Part shown: positions 43,179 through 52,828 of the stretch, in pieces | Layout of the letters: every line of letters begins with the position of its first letter | How positions within the stretch are numbered: the first letter of the stretch is position 1 | Origin: Frankia sp. RB7 | Lineage (GTDB): Bacteria > Pseudomonadota > Alphaproteobacteria > Rhizobiales > Xanthobacteraceae | Assembly (NCBI GenBank): GCA_030403585.1 | Contig: JAUEPE010000003.1 | Coordinates: 248,001-312,000 of the forward strand | DNA: 64,000 nucleotides | Direction of reading: 5' to 3' | The notes under the pieces: generated by a model | Told to the model about the DNA's origin: nothing | Seen by the model: only the letters and a program-made list of their open reading frames with translations | Database searches by the model: none | Position numbers and translations under genes: made by a program

Positions 43179-44069
43179 TTGCCCCGCCGGGAGCGGGCAG
43201 ATACAGACCACCGGCGGGCTGGTCCGTGTCCTCGTGATCGCATTGCAGCGTCGGCAGGTCCGGAAAGCAGAAGGGGCAGCCGAATTCAGAGCGCAGCGAA
43301 GGAGATCCTGGCCCAGGCGGCGCAGTTCGATCGTTGGGGCACGCTCGCCCTGATGGACATTTCGCTGCGCTATCGACGAACCGTGATCGGGCCGCTGTGG
43401 ATCACGCTGACGCTGGCAGCAACGATCGTCAGCGTCGGCACGGTCTATGCCGCGCTGTTCAAGCAGGACATCGCCGGCTTCCTGCCGCCTTTCGCGGTCG
43501 GCCTGATCGTCTGGACGCTGATCGCCACGACACTCCAGGAAGGCTCCAACATCTTCGTGGCCTCCGGTCATCTGATCAAGGCAGTGCCGGCACCGCTGAT
43601 CGTGCACGTGCTGCAGATGATCGCGCGCAACGTGCTCATCTTCGCCCATCATCTCCTGATCGTCGTCATGCTCTATGTCGTGATGCCCTGGCCGCTGCAC
43701 TGGACCATGCTGCTCGTGGTGCCCGGCTTTGCGATCCTGCTCGTCGTGCTGCTCGGCGGTTCGGTCGCGCTCGGCATGCTCTGCGCACGCTTTCGCGACA
43801 TTGGATCTGCAATCGTCAGCGGCCTGCAATTCGTCTTCTTCCTCACGCCGGTGATCTGGACCGAGGACACCGTACGCGGCACCGCGTTCCATTGGCTGAC
43901 GCGGGTCAATCCGTTCGCGACGCTGCTCGATCTCGTGCGCAGGCCGCTGTTGTCGCAGCCGATGGACGCGGAGCAGTGGCTGCTCGGCCTCACTTACGCG
44001 ATCGTCGTCACCGCCATTGGGCTGGGGTGCTACGCAAAATACCGCCGCCGCGTGGCGTATTGGCTGTGA
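43179..44069 (+). CDS. ABC-2 type polysaccharide exporter permease (Wzm-like)
   Basis: A 296-residue inner-membrane permease with six hydrophobic helices in the core (from about residue 70). The amphipathic start of the family is clear: LALMDISLRYRRTVIGPLW, followed by FAVGLIVWTLIATTLQEG and LGMLCARFRDIGSAIVSG, typical of ABC-2 permeases exporting O-antigen, teichoic acid or capsule. The only in-frame starts are TTG 43179 and much later ATG codons, so the first 40 residues (Arg-rich, no family match by eye) may be partly untranslated. It is paired with an ATPase gene eight bases downstream. No glycosyltransferase genes adjoin, so the exported glycan is unknown. Confidence 0.82.
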   Translation: MPRRERADTDHRRAGPCPRDRIAASAGPESRRGSRIQSAAKEILAQAAQFDRWGTLALMDISLRYRRTVIGPLWITLTLAATIVSVGTVYAALFKQDIAGFLPPFAVGLIVWTLIATTLQEGSNIFVASGHLIKAVPAPLIVHVLQMIARNVLIFAHHLLIVVMLYVVMPWPLHWTMLLVVPGFAILLVVLLGGSVALGMLCARFRDIGSAIVSGLQFVFFLTPVIWTEDTVRGTAFHWLTRVNPFATLLDLVRRPLLSQPMDAEQWLLGLTYAIVVTAIGLGCYAKYRRRVAYWL

Positions 44070-44077
44070 GGGGCGGG

Positions 44078-44830
<753 letters not shown>

Positions 44831-44887
44831 CTGCCCGGTCGGGGTTGCCTAAACTCATGATCCCCTATATTGCTCCGCCCTCGTTGG

Positions 44888-44961
44888 GGCCACGTGGCGG
44901 AGTGGTTACGCGCCGGTCTGCAAAACCGTTTACTCGGGTTCGAGTCCCGACGTGGCCTCCA
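44888..44961 (+). tRNA. tRNA-Cys (anticodon GCA)
   Basis: A 74-base tRNA with CCA encoded. The acceptor stem is GGCCACG/CGTGGCC, the anticodon loop CTGCAAA gives GCA, and the T arm is TCGGG-TTCGAGT-CCCGA. The discriminator base is T (U73), the identity element of tRNA-Cys. It lies 57 bases after the Wzt-like gene. Confidence 0.95.
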
Positions 44962-45152
44962 TCACAAGCCTCTGGTCTTCCAGCATAAATTGGAATTCGA
45001 CGCGAGTTCCGCGGCTCACGTGGACGTCGCCGTCCGTCCCATGCCCACCGGGTTTGCCCGGGGTTTGCTGGAAACCCTCGATTCAGGCCCGATGGCATAG
45101 ACTTCGCATCTGCGAAGGGATGCAGTTCCGACCATCGAGCGCTGGAGAACAC

Positions 45153-45299
45153 GTGGGCGAGATCGTCCGATTTATCCCGAAATCCGAGCTGGAGCGGGCC
45201 CGCCTCATTGCCGAGGCGCGCGCGATCTATGACAGCATCTTCCCGCCGGCCGCACCCGATCGGGCGCAGCAGGATGACGAGGACAGCGTCAAGAATTGA
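45153..45299 (+). CDS. Hypothetical small protein (48 aa)
   Basis: A GTG-started frame of 48 residues: GEIVRFIPKSELERARLIAEA, then IYDSIFPPAAPDR and an acidic end. GGAG lies five bases before the GTG. The pattern of a short beta strand, an amphipathic helix and FPP is shared by small conserved Bradyrhizobium proteins of unknown function. Upstream codons in the same frame look non-coding. Confidence 0.55.
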   Translation: MGEIVRFIPKSELERARLIAEARAIYDSIFPPAAPDRAQQDDEDSVKN

Positions 45300-45339
45300 T
45301 CGCAGGGGCGGGGCCCGCCGCTATGTCGGGCCGAAGGTC

Positions 45340-45546
45340 TCAGCAGGCGGCGTACCAGCCGTCCGGAAAGGGCACGAGGGGCCAGGCACCCTCATTGTCA
45401 TTCGCGGGCATTGGAGCTTTCTTGGGCGCCGCGTGAAAACTCCACGAGCGGGGCACGAATTCCTCCTCCGGCGCGGGCGCAAAATCGTCATTGATCATGG
45501 CGTCGCGGACGGCTTCCAGCATCAAGTTGAATTCGGCTTCGCTCAT
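45340..45546 (-). CDS. Hypothetical small protein (68 aa)
   Basis: A minus-strand frame. An ATG at 45546 has a very good ribosome site (GGAGG, five bases before the start codon) and yields 68 residues beginning MSEAEFNLMLEAVRDAM, with an acidic, Pro-rich middle (APAPEEEFVPRSW) and PANDNEGAWPLVPFPDGW near the end. A longer version starting at TTG 45609 adds 21 residues. Soluble, no known family. The PANDN tract is frequent in small rhizobial proteins. Confidence 0.55.
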   Translation of the reverse strand: MSEAEFNLMLEAVRDAMINDDFAPAPEEEFVPRSWSFHAAPKKAPMPANDNEGAWPLVPFPDGWYAAC

Positions 45547-45804
45547 CACACCCTCCGGAACGCGGATGGCGTACTGTCGCAAAGCCGGCTTGTTTCCCGA
45601 TTGAGCCAATTGTTCGCATTTTAGCGATCGGGCGATCGGGACCCGTTTGGTTAGCGATTCCTGAAAATCCCCGTTGGAACTTTAAGGGTCTGCGGGCAGC
45701 GGCTAGTGTGAAGGAGATCACATCCGGCGCGATTTATTCCTTCTACCTCTGTGTACACGTCGGCCAACGCAGGCCGGCCGAGCACGGCAGACAGGAGACA
45801 GGTC

Positions 45805-46068
45805 ATGAAGGCGAGGTTCTTGCGGTTTGCGGGTGTGAGAAGCCGGGCGCGTCGCGCCTCGACGGTCGGGCTGTTCCTGACGCTGTTTGCCACCGTTGCC
45901 CAGGCAGAGCCGGGCACACCGGAGCAGCGGCGGGCCTGCAGCCCCGACGTCTACCGGCTCTGCGCCGGCGAAATCCCCAACGTCCGGGCGATCACGGCCT
46001 GTTTGCGCCGTAATCGATCAAGCTTGAGCGAGGCTTGCCGCACCGTGTTTGACCAGGCCGGCGGCTGA
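45805..46068 (+). CDS. Secreted cysteine-containing small protein (87 aa)
   Basis: An exported protein: a basic head and hydrophobic segment (TVGLFLTLFATVAQA) form the signal peptide, with cleavage before EPGTPEQ. The mature part of about 50 residues contains four cysteines in CSPDVYRLCAGEIPN and ITACLRRNRSSLSEAC, a spacing shared with Cys-rich repeat (GLG1-like) proteins of rhizobia. Two disulfides in the periplasm are likely. AGGAGA lies nine bases before ATG 45805; an in-frame ATG at 45751 is less good. Function unknown. Confidence 0.7.
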   Translation: MKARFLRFAGVRSRARRASTVGLFLTLFATVAQAEPGTPEQRRACSPDVYRLCAGEIPNVRAITACLRRNRSSLSEACRTVFDQAGG

Positions 46069-46485
46069 GATATCAGGTCTGTGGATTTGTGCGCAGCAAG
46101 TGGCCCTCGCGGGCTCGCGAATCCGGCATTGTCGCCTTGTGGATATGCTGCGGACAGGCTGTGGAAAGTTGTGACTTACCGCGGATTCCGAAAGCAGATG
46201 CGTCTTTCGAGCGTCATATCTCTGTGAAGGCACTTCACCAAATGATCCCCTAGCTGCGCAGATTGCGCTTGATCCGGTATCATTTGGTTCTCCGAATTCG
46301 GAATCCCGCATCGGCGGCGCTTCGTGCCGCGAACAGTTTTTGTGCAGCCGCCTGCCCAAATCGCAGGCCCCATTCATCCAATTTTTTGTACGCCCGCGGA
46401 CAAGCTTTTCGGTCCGCTCCCCACCTAGGCTTGCTCCCGAGATCTGGAACATGGCCGATGCCATGACAATTCGAAGGAGCTGGAG
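46069..46485. promoter_or_regulatory. 417-base control region with two palindromes and DnaA-box-like motifs
   Basis: This is the leader of the amide-uptake operon. It holds a 10-base inverted repeat ACCAAATGAT (46237-46246) and ATCATTTGGT (46279-46288), 32 bases apart, then a perfect 12-base palindrome TCCGAATTCGGA (46291-46302). Earlier lie three same-direction motifs TGTGGATTT (46080-46088), TGTGGATAT (46138-46146) and TGTGGAAAG (46160-46168), near matches to a DnaA box. The binding-protein gene starts after GAAGGAG at the right edge. Confidence 0.5.
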
Positions 46486-47400
46486 ATGGAGAGACGGGTA
46501 TTACCCCAGACGCAGGGGATGTCGCGCGCGTTGCCATGGCGCAAGATCGCGCTCGGCGCCACCATCGCTGTCGGCATGGTCGCAGCAGCACCGCTGAGCG
46601 CGCAGGCCGCCGCGCCCGCCGCCTGCGCCGCGCTCCAGGCGAAATATCCGGACTGGAAGGGCAAGACGCTCGTCAACGCCATCAACCCCCACACGCCGGG
46701 CTACGAGACGATCGATCCGAAGGACCCCAACAATTATATCGGCTTCGACATCGATCTCGGCGAAGCCATCGGCGAATGCCTCGGCTTCAAGCTCACCTAC
46801 AAGCCGGTGACGTTCGCGGCGCTCCTGACCACGCTCGCCGCCGGACAGGCCGACATCGTGATCTCCGACATCTACGCGACCAAGGAACGCGCTAAGGCAG
46901 CCGACTTCATCACCTACTCGAAGGTGTTCGACGGCGTGCTGGTCGCCAAGGGCAATCCGAAGGGCATCAACGGAATCAACATCTCAATGTGCGGCTCGGC
47001 CGCGGCCGAGAACACCGGCTATGTCGAGGTGCCCCTGATCCAGGCGCTGATCCCGGAATGCAAGAAGGCTGGCAAGGCCGAGCCGACCATCCAGCTCTAT
47101 GACAACAACGCCAACTGCATCCAGGCGATCCTCGCCGGTCGCGCCGATACCTATGTCAACGACGTCAACACCGTCGACAGTGCGGTGAAGGCTTATCCGG
47201 ACAAGCTGGAGAAGGCGATCGCGGTGACGATCCCGTATTCGGTTGGCATCGCCGTCCCGAAAGACAAGCCGAAATTCCGCGACGCCGTGCTCGCAGCCCT
47301 GATCGAGGTACAGAAGGCCGGCACTCACATGGAGCTCCTGAAGAAGTGGGAGCTCGACGTGAACAATTTCAAGGAGCCGGACATCCTCACGGCTGACTGA
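46486..47400 (+). CDS. ABC transporter substrate-binding protein, family 3 (amino-acid/amide type)
   Basis: A 304-residue periplasmic binding protein. A signal peptide (residues 1-42, GATIAVGMVAAAPLSAQA-AA) precedes the family-3 fold: NYIGFDIDLGEAIGECLGF, VTFAALLTTLAAGQADIVIS, DIYATKERAKAADFITYSK. Four or more cysteines in the mature part are unusual for this family. GAAGGAG stands upstream of the ATG. The next gene (a permease-ATPase fusion) overlaps by one base, and acetamidase genes follow, so the ligand is likely an amide or an amino-acid derivative. This is inference from context; the family as a whole binds polar amino acids or opines. Confidence 0.9.
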   Translation: MERRVLPQTQGMSRALPWRKIALGATIAVGMVAAAPLSAQAAAPAACAALQAKYPDWKGKTLVNAINPHTPGYETIDPKDPNNYIGFDIDLGEAIGECLGFKLTYKPVTFAALLTTLAAGQADIVISDIYATKERAKAADFITYSKVFDGVLVAKGNPKGINGINISMCGSAAAENTGYVEVPLIQALIPECKKAGKAEPTIQLYDNNANCIQAILAGRADTYVNDVNTVDSAVKAYPDKLEKAIAVTIPYSVGIAVPKDKPKFRDAVLAALIEVQKAGTHMELLKKWELDVNNFKEPDILTAD

Positions 47401-49034
47401 TGTCGCTTTTCCTCCACTATCTGAGCATGCCGTATCTGCTCGAGGGCATCGAGCTCACCCTCGAGGTGACTGCCCTCGGGCTCGGCGGCGGATTGATCCT
47501 TGGATTGATCCTCGCCGGCATGCAGCTCTCCCGCTTCTGGGTCCTGGCAGCAATCGCCAGGGCCTACACCGTGATCTTCCGCGGCACGCCGCTGATCCTG
47601 CAGATGGTGTTCGCCTACGATGCGCTGCCGCATATCGGCATCAAGCTGCCGGCGGTGCTGGCCGCCGGCCTGGCGCTGGCCTGCAACGAGGCGCCGTTCA
47701 TTGCCGAGATGCTGCGCGCCGGAGTGCTCGGCGTCGATCGCGGGCAGGTGACTGCCGGCCAGGCGCTCGGCATGACGCCGCGGGTCCTGATGTGGCGGGT
47801 CATCGCGCCGCAGGCAATCCGCACCATGATCCCGGCCTTCGGCAACGAAGCCGTGAGTGCGCTGAAGAACTCCTCGCTTGCCTCCGTCGTCGCGGTACAG
47901 GAGCTGACACTGCGTTCGACCCAGCTCGCATCTTCGACCTTCGACTTCTTCTCGATCTTCTTCGCCTCGGGCTTGCTGTACCTCGTACTGACCTTCGCCA
48001 TCAGCGTCATCCAGTTGTTCGTCGAATGGCTGCTCGATCTCGATCGAGCCAAAAGTCTTACAAGGCGCCGCAAGCGCAAGTTCGCCGATTACCTGCCGTG
48101 GCGTCGTGTCGATCTCACGACCAAGCTCGAACTCACTGAGGCGACCGTCGCCGATCCCGAGCCCGTGCAGACCGAGCCTGCCGATACGCCGCCGCTGGCG
48201 CTGACGCGTGAAGAGCGTACCCGGCGTGCGGCAACGATCGCGCGCAACAACATCGCGGTCGAGACCAAGGACCTCACCAAGAGCTACGGCGCGCAGAAAG
48301 TGCTTGGCGGCCTCGATCTCACGGTGCGCGTGGGCGAGGTGGTGGCGCTGCTCGGGCCTAGTGGCTCCGGCAAGAGCACGCTGCTCCGCTGCATCAACCA
48401 TCTCGAAAGCTGGGACGGAGGCACCGTGCGCGTCGGCGGCCGCCGCCTCGGTTTCGACGACGATGGCAAGCTGCTGTCGCCGCGCGCAATCGCCAACGAG
48501 CGGGCGACCGTCGGCGTCGGCATGGTGTTCCAGCAGTTCAATTTGTTCGCGCACCTGTCGGCGAAGGAGAACGTCGCCGGTCCGCTGCGCTGGGTCCACG
48601 GCATGACCCGCATCGATGCCGACCGCCGCGCCACCGAGTTGCTCGACCGCGTCGGTCTCTCCCATCGCGCCGACGCACTCCCGCGGCATCTGTCCGGCGG
48701 CCAGCAGCAGCGTGTTGCCATTGCGCGGGCACTGGCGCCGAACCCGAGCGTTCTGCTGCTGGACGAACCGACCTCTGCGCTCGACCCCGAGCTCGTCAAC
48801 GAGGTGCTGGAGGTCATCCGCCGTCTCGCCATCGACGACGGTCTCACCATGATCATCTCGACCCACCAGATCCGCTTCGCCGACGAGGTCGCCGACCGCG
48901 TCGCTTTCCTGAGTGGCGGCGCGATCATCGAGGAGGGGCCCGCGCACGAGGTGCTGTCCAATCCCCGCAATCCGCTGACGGCGCGTTTCCTCAGCGTGAT
49001 GGAAACCGACAAGACTCCGGAGGCGGTGCGGTGA
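47400..49034 (+). CDS. Fused amino-acid-type ABC permease and ATPase
   Basis: A 544-residue single chain. Residues 1-220 are a HisM-type permease with five helices and an EAA loop (VTAGQALGMTPRVLMWRVIAPQ). A charged linker (about 220-280) leads to a GlnQ-type ATPase: Walker [15 protein letters not shown], signature [15 protein letters not shown], Walker [15 protein letters not shown]-loop ISTHQIRFADE. A homodimer would give a full transporter with two permease and two ATPase halves. The start overlaps the preceding stop (TGATG). Such fusions are known in some proteobacteria. It sits between the binding protein and acetamidase genes. Confidence 0.92.
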   Translation: MSLFLHYLSMPYLLEGIELTLEVTALGLGGGLILGLILAGMQLSRFWVLAAIARAYTVIFRGTPLILQMVFAYDALPHIGIKLPAVLAAGLALACNEAPFIAEMLRAGVLGVDRGQVTAGQALGMTPRVLMWRVIAPQAIRTMIPAFGNEAVSALKNSSLASVVAVQELTLRSTQLASSTFDFFSIFFASGLLYLVLTFAISVIQLFVEWLLDLDRAKSLTRRRKRKFADYLPWRRVDLTTKLELTEATVADPEPVQTEPADTPPLALTREERTRRAATIARNNIAVETKDLTKSYGAQKVLGGLDLTVRVGEVVALLGPSGSGKSTLLRCINHLESWDGGTVRVGGRRLGFDDDGKLLSPRAIANERATVGVGMVFQQFNLFAHLSAKENVAGPLRWVHGMTRIDADRRATELLDRVGLSHRADALPRHLSGGQQQRVAIARALAPNPSVLLLDEPTSALDPELVNEVLEVIRRLAIDDGLTMIISTHQIRFADEVADRVAFLSGGAIIEEGPAHEVLSNPRNPLTARFLSVMETDKTPEAVR

Positions 49035-49091
49035 GCGTCGCCTCCGCAAGGTTCAAGACTCCCGAAGAGGCCAAGTCAAAAGAGTAAAGTC

Positions 49092-50333
49092 ATGAAGCAT
49101 TTCACGCTGCCGGTTTCGCCCAAAACCGTTCACTGGGGCTATTTCTCCAAGGCCGTCGCGCCTGCCTTGACGCTGCGTTCCGGAGATCGCGCCACCATCG
49201 AAACGCTCACCCATCACGCCAATGACGATTACGAGCGCATGATCCAGGGCGATCCCGGCGCGGAGAGCGTGTTCCAGTGGACGCGCGAGCACAAAGCAGT
49301 GGCGCGCCGTGGCTCCGGTCCGGTCGAAGGTCCATTCATCCGCGGCGCAGGCGAGGGGATCGGCGTGCATCTCCTCACCGGCCCTGTTGCGATCGAAGGC
49401 GCCGAGCCCGGCGATATTCTTGAGGTGCGCATCCTCGACGTCCGGCCGCGGCCGAGCTGCAGCGCCTGCCATGCCGGCCGCTGTTTCGGCTCCAACGTCG
49501 CGGCGAACTGGGGCTTCCACTATCACGATTTGATCGAGGAGCCGAAGCCGCGCGAGGTCGTGACCATCTTCGAGCTCGATACGTCAGGCGAGCCCTACGC
49601 GAAGGCCGTCTACAACTACGTCTGGACGCCGCAGACCGATCCTGACGGCATCGTGCATCCGACCATCGATTATCCCGGGGTTCGCGTCGATCACGCCACC
49701 ATCAGGAAACGCGAGAACATCCTCGCAAGCGTAAAGGTGCCGGCGCGATTGCACTTCGGCACCATGGGTCTCGCGCCGTCGGAGGCTGATTTCGTCAGCT
49801 CGATCCCGCCAAGCTACACCGGCGGCAACATCGACGACTGGCGCATCGGCAAAGGCGCGCGGATGTTCTATCCGGTTGCTGTCCCCGGAGCCTATTTCTC
49901 GGTCGGCGATCCCCATGCAGCCCAGGGCGACAGCGAGCTCGGCGGCACCGCGATCGAGACCTCGCTGACCGGAGACTTCGAATTCATCCTCCACAAGAAG
50001 GCCAACCTCGCCGGCACCAATCTCGAAGGCCTCGACCATCCCATGCTGGAGACCGATCAGGCCTGGTCGTTCTACGGCTTCACCTATCCGAATTATCTCG
50101 CGGCGCTCGGCGCCGACGCGCAAACCGAGATTGCCAATCACTCGAGCCTCGACCGTGCGATGCGCGATGCGTTCAGAAAACTGCGCCGGTTCCTGATGAC
50201 CGTGCACGGCCTCAGCGAGGACGAGGCGATCTCGCTGCTGTCGGTCGGGGCTGATTTCGGCGTCACCCAAGTGGTCGACGCCAATTGGGGCGTCCACGGC
50301 ACGATCCGCAAGAACATCTTCCGGTGCGACTAA
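49092..50333 (+). CDS. Acetamidase/formamidase family protein
   Basis: A 413-residue hydrolase of the FmdA/AmdA family, which releases ammonia from small amides such as formamide or acetamide. Family segments: TVHWGYFSKAVAPALTLRSG at the start, GAGEGIGVHLLTGPVAIEGA and EPGDILEVRILDV, then TPQTDPDGIVHPTIDYPGV, VGDPHAAQGDSELGGTAIE, and a C-terminal GLSEDEAISLLSVGADFGV. It lies 57 bases after a permease-ATPase fusion and 134 before a gene that carries a second copy of the same domain. The substrate is not certain; amide or amino-acid amide import and hydrolysis for nitrogen is the simplest reading. Confidence 0.92.
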   Translation: MKHFTLPVSPKTVHWGYFSKAVAPALTLRSGDRATIETLTHHANDDYERMIQGDPGAESVFQWTREHKAVARRGSGPVEGPFIRGAGEGIGVHLLTGPVAIEGAEPGDILEVRILDVRPRPSCSACHAGRCFGSNVAANWGFHYHDLIEEPKPREVVTIFELDTSGEPYAKAVYNYVWTPQTDPDGIVHPTIDYPGVRVDHATIRKRENILASVKVPARLHFGTMGLAPSEADFVSSIPPSYTGGNIDDWRIGKGARMFYPVAVPGAYFSVGDPHAAQGDSELGGTAIETSLTGDFEFILHKKANLAGTNLEGLDHPMLETDQAWSFYGFTYPNYLAALGADAQTEIANHSSLDRAMRDAFRKLRRFLMTVHGLSEDEAISLLSVGADFGVTQVVDANWGVHGTIRKNIFRCD

Positions 50334-50467
50334 TGCGTTGAAGGACATTTCGTTTTTGAGATGAACAGGTGAAGAGCGGAGATCATTTGCGGCCCGTCGC
50401 TGCGACGGATGATCGCGTGCGTCTGGCACAGAGGTTGCTTCGATCGACTGCAATCTGGGTCGATCCG

Positions 50468-52801
50468 ATGAGCTTCCGGCCGTTTACGAGCGAATCCTAC
50501 GCGCAAGACGACCGCCCCGAAGCCTGGCGGGACGTGCTGGCCGCGGTCGGCCTGCAACCGGCGGCCGGTAATTCCTTCTTCGATGGTCACGCGACGGCTT
50601 CGCATCGTCATGCCGCCGGCGTCGCACTAACGCGCATGGCCGCGGGTTCGCAAAGTATTGTGCCTCTTTCGCAGGCGAACGAGGAACTGCCGATCGCCTT
50701 GATGCCGGTTGAGGACGGCATGGTGCTGAAAAGCGCGGGCGGCCATCGCATTGTTCCCGTCGGCCATCTCGTGCTGCTGCCGCGCGGTGGCGACTGGAGC
50801 ATCGTATTCCAGCGCGACATGCGCGCCATCGTGCTGGCCGTGACCTCGGAGGCGCTGCATGGGCGCCTCTCGGGCAAACCTCGGCTCGGCGAGCCGCGCG
50901 TCGTTCCACCGGGCGGATTTGCCGACGTCTTCGCGCGCCTGCTGGATGCGACCGCCCGCACGCTCGATACTTTGAGCGATGTCGAATGGAATGCGGTTTC
51001 GCAGGCACTGGTCGATCTCCTCCTGACGCTCGCGCATCAACTGGCGACCTCGACGTCCGATGCCGGATCGAGCGCGACGCAGGCCGCGCTGCTACACCGG
51101 ATCTGCCAGACCATCGAGCGCCGCCTCGACGATCCCGATCTGGTGCCAGCGCGCGTCGCACAAGCCGAGGGGATTTCCGAGCGTTATTTGCAGAAACTGT
51201 TCGAGACGGTCGGCGACAACTTTACTCATTACGTCCGCGAGCGGCGGCTCCAGCGCGCCTGGGCCGACCTGTCCAATCCGTCCGAAGCACATCGCTCGAT
51301 CTCCGAAATTGCCTACGCCTATGGCTTTGGCGATTCCGCGCATTTCAGCCGCGCCTTCCGGCATCGCTTCGGCCTGCCGCCGCGCGAGTTTCGCCAACAG
51401 GAAGCCGAGCGCGCAACCTCGCAGCATGGCGCTGCCGGTCAGCGAGGCTGGCCGCAGGATGCGCTGGCGCAGCCCCGCGCGCACCAGGCCGGCGCGGAGG
51501 CGCGCAGCAATTTTTCCCATGCTGACTCCGATGAGCCGAGAACGGCCGGGCGCAAGCACCATCATCTTCCGATCGAGGCAAGCCGCGTCCACTGGGGCTA
51601 TTTCAGCCGCTCGCTCTCGCCGCAACTCGAGATCGCCTCGGGCGACACCATCACCATCGAGACACTGACGCAGCATGCCTCCGACGATCCTGAATTGATG
51701 ATCGCGAGCGATGCTGCCGCCGAAAGCGTGTTCGGCTGGACCAAGACCGGCAAGAACGTGGATCGCCGCGGCGCGGGACCGATGGACGCCAGCGTGTTTG
51801 GCCGCGGTGCCGGCGAGGGGTTTGGCGTGCACATCTGCACGGGGCCGGTGGCCGTGAAGGACGCCCAGCCCGGCGACGTGCTGGAGGTGCGCATCCTCGA
51901 CATCGTGCCGCGCGCGAGCCGGCATCCGAAACATGCCGGCCGCGTCTTCGGCTCCTCGGTCGCGGCCTGGTGGGGCTACCATTACGACGAGTTCCTCTCA
52001 GGACCGAAGCCGCGCGAGGCGGTGACGATCTACGAGATCTTTGATGACGCGGATGTGCCGCACGCCCGCGCGCTCTACTCCTACCGCTGGGAGCCGCAGA
52101 CCGATCCGTTCGGTGTCGTGCACGCGACCTACGACTATCCCGGAATTCCAGTCCTGCCCGGTACGGTTAAGCGCCGCCACGACGTGCTCGACGGCATCCG
52201 CATTCCCTTGCGGCCGCATTTCGGCGTGATCGCGGTGGCGCCGCGCGAGGTCGATTTCATCGACTCCGTGCCGCCGTCCTATTTCGGCGGCAATCTCGAC
52301 AATTGGCGGCTGGGGAAGGGAGCGTCGGTCTATCTTCCGGTCTCCGTGCCCGGCGCACTGCTGTCGGTCGGCGATCCCCACGCAGCCCAAGGTGACGGCG
52401 AGTTGAGTGGTACAGCGATCGAATGCTCGATGACCGGCACGTTCGAGGTGATGCTGCACAAGAAGGCCGATCTGGCCGGCCAGCCCTTTGCCGATCTCTC
52501 CTATCCCCTGATCGAGACCGAGACCGACTGGGTGCTGACCGGCTTCAGCCATCCCAATTATCTCGCCGAGTTCGGCGCGCAGGGGCAGAGCGAGGTCTAT
52601 GCCAAATCCTCGCTCGACCTCGCAATGAAGGACGCGTTCCGGAAGATGCGGCGCTTTCTGATGAACGTGAAGGGGCTCAGCGAGGATGAGGCGATCGCGC
52701 TGATGTCGGCCGCGGTCGATTTCGGCGTGACGCAGGTCGTCGACGGCAATTGGGGCGTGCACGCCATCATCAGCAAGCGTCTGTTTCAGGACGCGCCTTG
52801 A
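50468..52801 (+). CDS. AraC-family regulator fused to acetamidase/formamidase
   Basis: A 777-residue bifunctional chain. Residues 1-205 resemble the N-terminal sensing half of AraC-type regulators (VALTRMAAGSQSIVPLSQA; GHLVLLPRGGDWS). Residues 215-318 are a full AraC double helix-turn-helix: LVPARVAQAEGISERYLQKL and SISEIAYAYGFGDSAHFSRA, ending RFGLPPREFRQQ. After a 45-residue linker, residues 365-777 are a complete FmdA/AmdA domain, colinear with the gene upstream. No ATG, GTG or TTG occurs in frame between the HTH and the amidase domain, so the latter cannot be started on its own. I start at 50468; a GTG at 50369 is in frame. Autoregulation by substrate or product is an attractive inference. 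Confidence 0.88.
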   Translation: MSFRPFTSESYAQDDRPEAWRDVLAAVGLQPAAGNSFFDGHATASHRHAAGVALTRMAAGSQSIVPLSQANEELPIALMPVEDGMVLKSAGGHRIVPVGHLVLLPRGGDWSIVFQRDMRAIVLAVTSEALHGRLSGKPRLGEPRVVPPGGFADVFARLLDATARTLDTLSDVEWNAVSQALVDLLLTLAHQLATSTSDAGSSATQAALLHRICQTIERRLDDPDLVPARVAQAEGISERYLQKLFETVGDNFTHYVRERRLQRAWADLSNPSEAHRSISEIAYAYGFGDSAHFSRAFRHRFGLPPREFRQQEAERATSQHGAAGQRGWPQDALAQPRAHQAGAEARSNFSHADSDEPRTAGRKHHHLPIEASRVHWGYFSRSLSPQLEIASGDTITIETLTQHASDDPELMIASDAAAESVFGWTKTGKNVDRRGAGPMDASVFGRGAGEGFGVHICTGPVAVKDAQPGDVLEVRILDIVPRASRHPKHAGRVFGSSVAAWWGYHYDEFLSGPKPREAVTIYEIFDDADVPHARALYSYRWEPQTDPFGVVHATYDYPGIPVLPGTVKRRHDVLDGIRIPLRPHFGVIAVAPREVDFIDSVPPSYFGGNLDNWRLGKGASVYLPVSVPGALLSVGDPHAAQGDGELSGTAIECSMTGTFEVMLHKKADLAGQPFADLSYPLIETETDWVLTGFSHPNYLAEFGAQGQSEVYAKSSLDLAMKDAFRKMRRFLMNVKGLSEDEAIALMSAAVDFGVTQVVDGNWGVHAIISKRLFQDAP

Positions 52802-52828
52802 CCCAAGAATAGCCCAAGGAAAGTTCAA

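Noticed and set aside
46080..46168. A chromosomal replication origin
   Set aside because: Only three imperfect DnaA-like motifs are present, no AT-rich unwinding region or typical origin neighbours are seen; kept only as a low-interest observation.
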